Source: UMGS1225 sp034086705 | GTDB lineage: Bacteria; Bacillota; Clostridia; Oscillospirales; CAG-272 | Direction: 5' to 3' | DNA: 55,540 nucleotides | Assembly: GCA_034086705.1 (NCBI GenBank) | Contig: JAXDZV010000039.1 | Coordinates: 1-55,540 of the forward strand | Shown here: piece after piece, positions 51,065 through 55,540 of the stretch | Layout of the letters: every line of letters starts with the position of its first letter | Position numbering within the stretch: the stretch's first letter is position 1 | The notes under the pieces: generated by a model | The model's input: only the letters and a program-made list of their open reading frames with translations | Database searches by the model: none | What the model was told of the DNA's origin: nothing | Made by a program: the position numbers and the translations under genes

Positions 51065-51109
51065 AATCTTCGGATACATATTTTATGAACAAAAGGAGAA
51101 CGATGAACC

Positions 51110-52198
51110 ATGAAACGCATTTACAACTTCTCTGCCGGTCCTTCCATGCTCCCTTTACCGGTGTTGGAAGAAGCCGCCCGCGATCTCGTCTGCTATAAAG
51201 ACAGCGGCATGTCCGTGATGGAGATGAGCCATCGATCTCCTGCTTTCGATTCTATTATTAAGGAAGCGCAACGCCTCTTGCGCGAGTTGATGCAAATTCC
51301 GGATAACTACAAGGTGCTCTTTTTGCAAGGCGGCGCTTCTACCCAATTTGCATCTGTACCGCTCAATCTGATGAACCGCAACCATAAAGCAGATTATATC
51401 GTCTCCGGGCAATTTTCCGGGAAGGCATTTAAAGAAGCAAAAAAGTACGGCGATGTTCGCTGTGCTGCAACAACGGAAGACATCAATTTTTCAGCTGTTC
51501 CCTATGTTAGCCGGGCAGATTTTCGTGCAGACGCCGATTATGTACATATGTGCTTTAATAACACTATTTACGGAACAAAATTTCCGTATATTCCCGATAC
51601 GGGAGATATACCGTTGGTCGCAGATATGTCTTCTTGCATTCTTTCCGAACCGGTTGATGTGTCGCGCTTCGGGCTGATTTACGCAGGTGCGCAGAAAAAT
51701 ATGGCACCCGCCGGGTTGACAGTTGTCATCGTACGGGAAGACTTGATCGGCAATGCCCGCTTAGATACTCCGGTCATGCTAGATTATAAAGCTATGGCAG
51801 ACAGCGATTCCATGTACAACACGCCCCCCTGCTGGCCGATTTACATTGCAAAGCTCGTATATGAATGGATTTTATCCATTGGTGGGTTGCAAGCGATGCA
51901 GGCGCACAACCAAAAGAAAGCTGCCGTGCTGTATGACTATTTGGATCACCAAAGTTATTATATCGCTCCTGTTGCGCCGGAAAGCCGGTCCATGATGAAT
52001 GTAACCTTTGTTACAGGAAACGCGGAACTGGACAAAAAGTTCGCCAAAGAAGCTGGAGCGGCAGGCCTTGCCAATGTGAAAGGGCACCGTTCCGTGGGTG
52101 GCATGCGTGCTTCTATTTACAATGCAATGCCGATTGACGGTGTGCAGGCATTGGTAGATTTCATGAAAAAATTTGCCATTGAAAATCCGAAAGAATAA
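51110..52198 (+). CDS. serC: Phosphoserine aminotransferase
   Basis: SerC converts 3-phosphohydroxypyruvate to phosphoserine with glutamate. The 362-residue PLP enzyme has NFSAGPSMLPLPVLEEA at the start, SHRSPAF, LFLQGGASTQFASVPLNL (PLP-phosphate binding), VADMSSCILS and the Schiff-base lysine in YAGAQKNMAPAG. GGAG ends 11 bases before the ATG at 51110; an out-of-frame ATG at 51103 sits nearer the site and opens a 32-codon frame overlapping serC. It is followed by serA after 17 bases. No serB (phosphoserine phosphatase) is in the window. Confidence 0.97.
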   Translation: MKRIYNFSAGPSMLPLPVLEEAARDLVCYKDSGMSVMEMSHRSPAFDSIIKEAQRLLRELMQIPDNYKVLFLQGGASTQFASVPLNLMNRNHKADYIVSGQFSGKAFKEAKKYGDVRCAATTEDINFSAVPYVSRADFRADADYVHMCFNNTIYGTKFPYIPDTGDIPLVADMSSCILSEPVDVSRFGLIYAGAQKNMAPAGLTVVIVREDLIGNARLDTPVMLDYKAMADSDSMYNTPPCWPIYIAKLVYEWILSIGGLQAMQAHNQKKAAVLYDYLDHQSYYIAPVAPESRSMMNVTFVTGNAELDKKFAKEAGAAGLANVKGHRSVGGMRASIYNAMPIDGVQALVDFMKKFAIENPKE

Positions 52199-52215
52199 GG
52201 GAAAAGAGGCTAATC

Positions 52216-53385
52216 ATGTACAATATTCAACTACTGAACAAGATATCCCCCTGCGGCACCAATCAACTTGATCGTTCCCTGTATGCGGTTGGAGATGCCA
52301 TTGAAAATCCGGATGCAATATTAGTTCGTTCTGCCGACATGCATGCCATGCAATTTACAAGCAAGTTGCGCGCCATCGCACGGGCAGGCGCCGGTGTAAA
52401 CAACATCCCCGTCGAACGCTGCGCAGAAGAGGGAATCGTTGTCTTCAACACACCGGGCGCCAACGCCAACGCCGTTAAAGAATTGGTAATTGCCGGTCTG
52501 ATGCTTGCTTCGCGCGACATTGTCGCGGGTATCAACTGGGCACAAAGTTTGCAGGATACGCCACAGGCTTCAGTTGCCAAACAGGTGGAAAAAGGCAAGA
52601 GCCAATTTGCAGGACATGAAGTTGTCGGCAAACGTTTAGGTGTTATCGGATTGGGAGCCATCGGCGTTCTGGTTGCAAACGCTGCCGTAGCGCTGGGCAT
52701 GGAAGTTGTCGGTTTTGATAAATTCTTAACCGTTGAATCCGCTTGGAAGCTCTCACGCAGCATCAAGCGTGCAGAGTCTATGGATGAAATTTTCCGCGAT
52801 TGTGACTATATCACGCTGCATATTCCCGCGACGCCGCAAACGCAAGGTACTCTGTGCGCGGATTCTATTGCGAAGATGAAAGACGGTGTGCGTATTCTCA
52901 ATTTTTCCCGTGCCGATTTGGCAGTGTCTGCCGACATTCGTGCCGGATTGCAAAGCGGAAAAATTGCACGATATGTAACTGATTTCCCGACGCAGGAGCT
53001 TCTCGGCGTGCAAAATCTGATTGCCATTCCGCATCTCGGCGCTTCTACAGAAGAAAGTGAAGATAACTGTGCTGTTATGGCTGTCGGCGAATTGCGTGAC
53101 TTTTTGGAAAACGGCAACATCACACACAGTGTCAACTATCCGGATGTTTCTTTGCCGCATAGCGGCGACAAACGAATTTGTATTTGTCACAGAAATATCC
53201 CCGCGATGCTGACACAAATCACTGCTGTGTTGGCAGAAGAGAATATCAACATTGAAAACATGGTAAACCGCTCTAAAAAGGATTATGCGTATACCATTGT
53301 GGAAATAATCGGTGAAGTGCCGGCAGATACTGCAGAGCGTCTGTGTGCGATTGAAGGCATCATCCGTGTCAATATTATTCGGTAA
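52216..53385 (+). CDS. serA: D-3-phosphoglycerate dehydrogenase
   Basis: SerA oxidises 3-phosphoglycerate with NAD+, the first step to serine. The 389-residue protein has the substrate-domain motif IARAGAGVNNIP, the NAD-binding Rossmann motif VIGLGAIGVLVA, and the catalytic histidine in IPHLGASTEESE. A C-terminal ACT domain (about 320-389, ICICHRNIPAMLTQITAVLAEENINIENM) should bind serine for feedback control. Aspartate takes the place of proline-rich variants (NFSRADLAV where the family has NxxRGxxV), a minor departure. With serC it feeds epsC, which uses serine, at 21 kb. GGAAAAGAGG precedes the ATG. Confidence 0.95.
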   Translation: MYNIQLLNKISPCGTNQLDRSLYAVGDAIENPDAILVRSADMHAMQFTSKLRAIARAGAGVNNIPVERCAEEGIVVFNTPGANANAVKELVIAGLMLASRDIVAGINWAQSLQDTPQASVAKQVEKGKSQFAGHEVVGKRLGVIGLGAIGVLVANAAVALGMEVVGFDKFLTVESAWKLSRSIKRAESMDEIFRDCDYITLHIPATPQTQGTLCADSIAKMKDGVRILNFSRADLAVSADIRAGLQSGKIARYVTDFPTQELLGVQNLIAIPHLGASTEESEDNCAVMAVGELRDFLENGNITHSVNYPDVSLPHSGDKRICICHRNIPAMLTQITAVLAEENINIENMVNRSKKDYAYTIVEIIGEVPADTAERLCAIEGIIRVNIIR

Positions 53386-53471
53386 AGCAATGCAATCCTA
53401 TTGTCACGGGTGTCTATACAAAAGTAATTTATAATTATGAGTATGGCAATGGCGGTTGGATATAGGTGAAA

Positions 53472-53515
53472 AATGGGTACTCGGTATAAAAACCGGGTAT
53501 CCATTCTTTTCTTTA
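53472..53515 (+). terminator. Terminator of the serC-serA operon
   Basis: A 14-bp stem with two wobbles (53472-53485 with 53492-53505) and a six-base loop, followed by CTTTTCTTTAT. Confidence 0.85.
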
Positions 53516-53554
53516 TCCCCCTAAAAGTAACAACTTATGCAATCCGTTTTTATT

Positions 53555-53589
53555 TATAATACATGTAACCTATGCGTTTCAAACGGTGC
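53555..53589 (+). promoter_or_regulatory. Possible promoters of the ECF sigma operon
   Basis: A -10-like TATAAT stands at 53555-53560 without a good -35. Downstream, TGTAACC (53564-53570) followed by AAACGG (53581-53586) resembles the AAC-type -35 and CG-containing -10 of ECF-dependent promoters, which would mean autoregulation. The spacing (about 14 bases) is slightly short, so this is tentative. Confidence 0.35.
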
Positions 53590-53637
53590 TTATGAAAGCA
53601 AAGGCCTTTCAGTACGAAAAGAAAGGAGATGCAAGCT

Positions 53638-54198
53638 TTGGACGACCAAAAAATCGTTATGTTATATTTACTGCGGGACGAAACAGCAATCAGGCAGACT
53701 GCAGAAAAATTTGGAAGCCGTTTGCGTTCGTTGGCTTATCAAATTGTTGATGATCAACGAACTGCAGAAGAATGCGAAAACGACACTTACCTACAGGCAT
53801 GGAACACCATCCCACCGCATGAACCAAAAAGCTATTTATATGCATTCTTGGCTCGGATTACTCGCCACATAGCATTAAACTGTTGTCGTAATCGCAGCCG
53901 ATTGAAACGCAACGCATTCATATGTGAGCTCAGTGCAGAAATGGAACAGTGTATTCCGGCTCCGGATGATGCTGCATGCCGTATAGACGATATGACTTTA
54001 AGTAGGGCAATTAACAGCTTCCTTCGTACACTCAGTGAAGAAAAAAGGAATATCTTCATCCGCCGGTACTGGTATCTGGATTCCATTGCTGCCATCTCCC
54101 AACGTTTTGTATTGTCACAGAGCAAAGTTAAAACTACGCTCTGCCGATGCCGTAATCAGCTTCGGGTGTATCTTGCAAAGGAGGGTTATACCGTATGA
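53638..54198 (+). CDS. ECF-type sigma-70 family RNA polymerase sigma factor
   Basis: This 186-residue sigma factor has region 2 (about 22-80: FGSRLRSLAYQIVDDQRTAEECENDTYLQAWNTIPP, then LARITRHIALN) and region 4 (about 125-180: ITFSEEKRNIF-like LRTLSEEKRNIFIRRYWYLDSIAAISQRFVLSQSKVKTTLCRCRNQL), joined by a short linker. It directs RNA polymerase to a small regulon, usually for envelope or antimicrobial stress. I place the start at the TTG at 53638, nine bases after AAAGGAG; the ATG at 53629 directly abuts that site, and the TTG gives MDDQKIVMLYLLRDE, the usual family start. It is coupled by an ATGA overlap to the putative anti-sigma gene. Confidence 0.9.
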   Translation: MDDQKIVMLYLLRDETAIRQTAEKFGSRLRSLAYQIVDDQRTAEECENDTYLQAWNTIPPHEPKSYLYAFLARITRHIALNCCRNRSRLKRNAFICELSAEMEQCIPAPDDAACRIDDMTLSRAINSFLRTLSEEKRNIFIRRYWYLDSIAAISQRFVLSQSKVKTTLCRCRNQLRVYLAKEGYTV

Positions 54199-55376
54199 GA
54201 GGAAATGAATTTTTAGATAAGATGGAACTTATCAATCCAACTTATATTCAAGCGGCAGATGCCACGGTTCCAAAAAAGAAAACTGTTTGGATGAGATGGG
54301 GGGCAATAGCAGCTTGCCTGGGCCTTATATTTGCCGGTGCGTTTGGTTTACGCAAAAGCAGCCAAGCCAACACACTTCAGAATTGGAACAGTAGATATAC
54401 AGCCAATGATTATTTCAAATTTTGTAATACAGCAACCGGGGATGTATCGTCCAATACAGCGTCGCTTGATAGCGCTGCCATCCCCTATGAAAAATCAAGA
54501 TATTTTTCAGATATACGTAAGGAACTGGAAAGCAACACCGTAATTCCGAGCATGGACTCGCATCCTCTGTTTACATTTGCAGCGCATTACAATGAAGACA
54601 GCAGCTTGTACTGTGTTGAACTTTTGTGGTCTCGAAGAGGCATTGACGACACAGAAGATTACAGCGACTTAAAAGTGATTGCAGGGCATCAGGAAATTCA
54701 AATGGTCGATGATTGTATTTACGTTGAAGTTGATAACGAAGGCAATGTTTTAGAGCCTGCAGTAACCATCACCAAAAGGGATGGCGTTCAAATTGTTGCC
54801 CGTGGTAGAGAACATACCGAAAAAACATTGACTTTCCAGAGCGACAACGGTTGGTATCAAATTGCCGGGTCATGGAATGACAGCTATGAATCTGTTGTAA
54901 AATTATTTGATTGGTTTTGGGATAACCCAATTGATTTTGAAAAGTTCCCTATGGATGCCGGTGATGCATATAGACATACTTCCCTTGTGCAAACACCGGA
55001 TGCCTTCAGCGAATATCTCCCCGACTTTTCCGCCTTTGGCTTCATCGAAGAAACAACCTGCATCTCTTGGAAAAATGATATTCCCATTCGTTTTGAAGGG
55101 CATTATGTGGCGCATGTCAGCGAAGAACTTGTAAAAGCGCAAGAATATTACGACGTGGAAGGCCATACGAAAATGCATTGGTGCATCCTTGCAGAGCCTG
55201 ATGTATATGACCTTGCCGAATGCTTAGGCGATATAAAGACTCTCACAGAAGAGCAAATAGCGCACGCTCTTGCAAAAGATGATAATCGAATAAAATTCAT
55301 GCAAAATGGTTTGCTAATCATTGTTTATCCTGATGACGCAACCGAGGCATGGAAGCTAATTGAATCATTGATGTAG
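54195..55376 (+). CDS. Membrane-anchored protein coupled to the sigma factor (putative anti-sigma)
   Basis: This 393-residue protein has a 30-residue cytoplasmic N terminus (GNEFLDKMELINPTYIQAADATVPKKK), one membrane span (about 33-52, GAIAACLGLIFAGAFGL) and a large extracellular part without a recognised domain. The N-terminal pattern F-L-D-K-M-E-L-I-N-P-x-Y-I-x-A-A-D is recurrent in proteins encoded next to ECF sigma genes in gut Clostridia, where they are thought to bind the sigma factor. AAAGGAGGG overlaps the sigma gene end and the ATG overlaps its TGA. Anti-sigma function is inferred from place and topology only. Confidence 0.7.
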   Translation: MRGNEFLDKMELINPTYIQAADATVPKKKTVWMRWGAIAACLGLIFAGAFGLRKSSQANTLQNWNSRYTANDYFKFCNTATGDVSSNTASLDSAAIPYEKSRYFSDIRKELESNTVIPSMDSHPLFTFAAHYNEDSSLYCVELLWSRRGIDDTEDYSDLKVIAGHQEIQMVDDCIYVEVDNEGNVLEPAVTITKRDGVQIVARGREHTEKTLTFQSDNGWYQIAGSWNDSYESVVKLFDWFWDNPIDFEKFPMDAGDAYRHTSLVQTPDAFSEYLPDFSAFGFIEETTCISWKNDIPIRFEGHYVAHVSEELVKAQEYYDVEGHTKMHWCILAEPDVYDLAECLGDIKTLTEEQIAHALAKDDNRIKFMQNGLLIIVYPDDATEAWKLIESLM

Positions 55377-55430
55377 TTACTGTCAAATTTGCCGTTGACA
55401 AACAAGCGAAAATTACAGTTTAAAGCCTTT

Positions 55431-55475
55431 GGCACTGTGGAATTGCAGCTCCGCGGTGCCCTTCTTTTTTCTCGG
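55431..55475 (+). terminator. Terminator of the sigma/anti-sigma operon
   Basis: GGCACTGTGGA (55431-55441) pairs with TCCGCGGTGCC (55450-55460) with two wobbles, then CTTCTTTTTTCTC. No gene is seen from here to the window end. Confidence 0.85.
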
Positions 55476-55540
55476 CTTTTTGAAGGGTGCTAAAAACAAG
55501 GTTTACATTTTGCGCAGTTCCGATACGGATCTCTGATGAC

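Noticed and set aside
51033..51109. T-box or known serine riboswitch upstream of serC
   Set aside because: No T-box core sequence or antiterminator/terminator pair is visible; only generic hairpins were found.
1..55540. CRISPR arrays, insertion sequences, prophage genes, tRNA or rRNA genes
   Set aside because: I looked for regularly spaced repeats, transposase or integrase motifs and tRNA-like cloverleaf ends in the gaps, and saw none; short tRNA genes could be missed by eye.

Overview
The window looks like chromosome of an anaerobic, low-to-mid GC Firmicute of class Clostridia, probably Oscillospirales-like. The evidence is pyruvate:ferredoxin oxidoreductase, a glycyl radical enzyme with its activase, the clostridial order engB - M50 protease - scpA - scpB - DUF2953 - ytfJ/gerW - DD-carboxypeptidase - rluB, ECF sigma and anti-sigma-like genes of the gut-Clostridia type, and AAGGAGG-like ribosome binding sites throughout. 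I see no phage, insertion sequence, CRISPR array, rRNA or tRNA.

Left part (1-9.8 kb). A possible C-terminal gene fragment runs in from the edge. A leftward pair (GT4 glycosyltransferase and PlsC-like acyltransferase, ATGA overlap) looks like a glycolipid module. It diverges from a rightward operon of two tandem sialidase-like Asp-box proteins without signal peptides, then rlmH, a WG-repeat membrane-anchored protein and mnmG.

9.9-22.2 kb, all leftward: a class C beta-lactamase-fold hydrolase, a PLP aminotransferase, asnS (own promoter and terminator), and a six-gene run epsC (serine acetyltransferase) - mscS - polA - recG - lipoprotein - cysteine desulfurase from one strong promoter. pfkA diverges from epsC.

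23.5-30.3 kb, accessory metabolism: an Sfp-type phosphopantetheinyl transferase, a glycyl radical enzyme with an atypical active-site loop translationally coupled to its activating enzyme, a MATE exporter, and an orphan sugar-type ABC binding lipoprotein.

30.6-40.7 kb, rightward housekeeping and cell-envelope block: lon, engB, M50 protease, scpA, scpB, DUF2953, gerW/ytfJ, dacF-like carboxypeptidase, rluB-type pseudouridine synthase, a GNAT-like protein and lgt. A DUF218 protein faces it, followed by a BspA-type leucine-rich-repeat lipoprotein and a 500-base gap without a convincing gene.

43.5-55.5 kb: nicotinate phosphoribosyltransferase and a full-length pyruvate:ferredoxin oxidoreductase (leftward), then a YifB/ComM-like ATPase, a 665-base AT-rich gap with a cluster of DnaA-box-like sequences, a consensus promoter and structured leader, serC-serA, and an ECF sigma factor coupled to a membrane-anchored putative anti-sigma protein.

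Most notable: the glycyl radical enzyme of unknown substrate (GCNQ in place of GCVEP), the DnaA-box cluster away from any dnaA gene, the serC leader, the cytoplasmic sialidase-like pair, and a recurrent TGC-TAnnnT extended -10 element in most predicted promoters.
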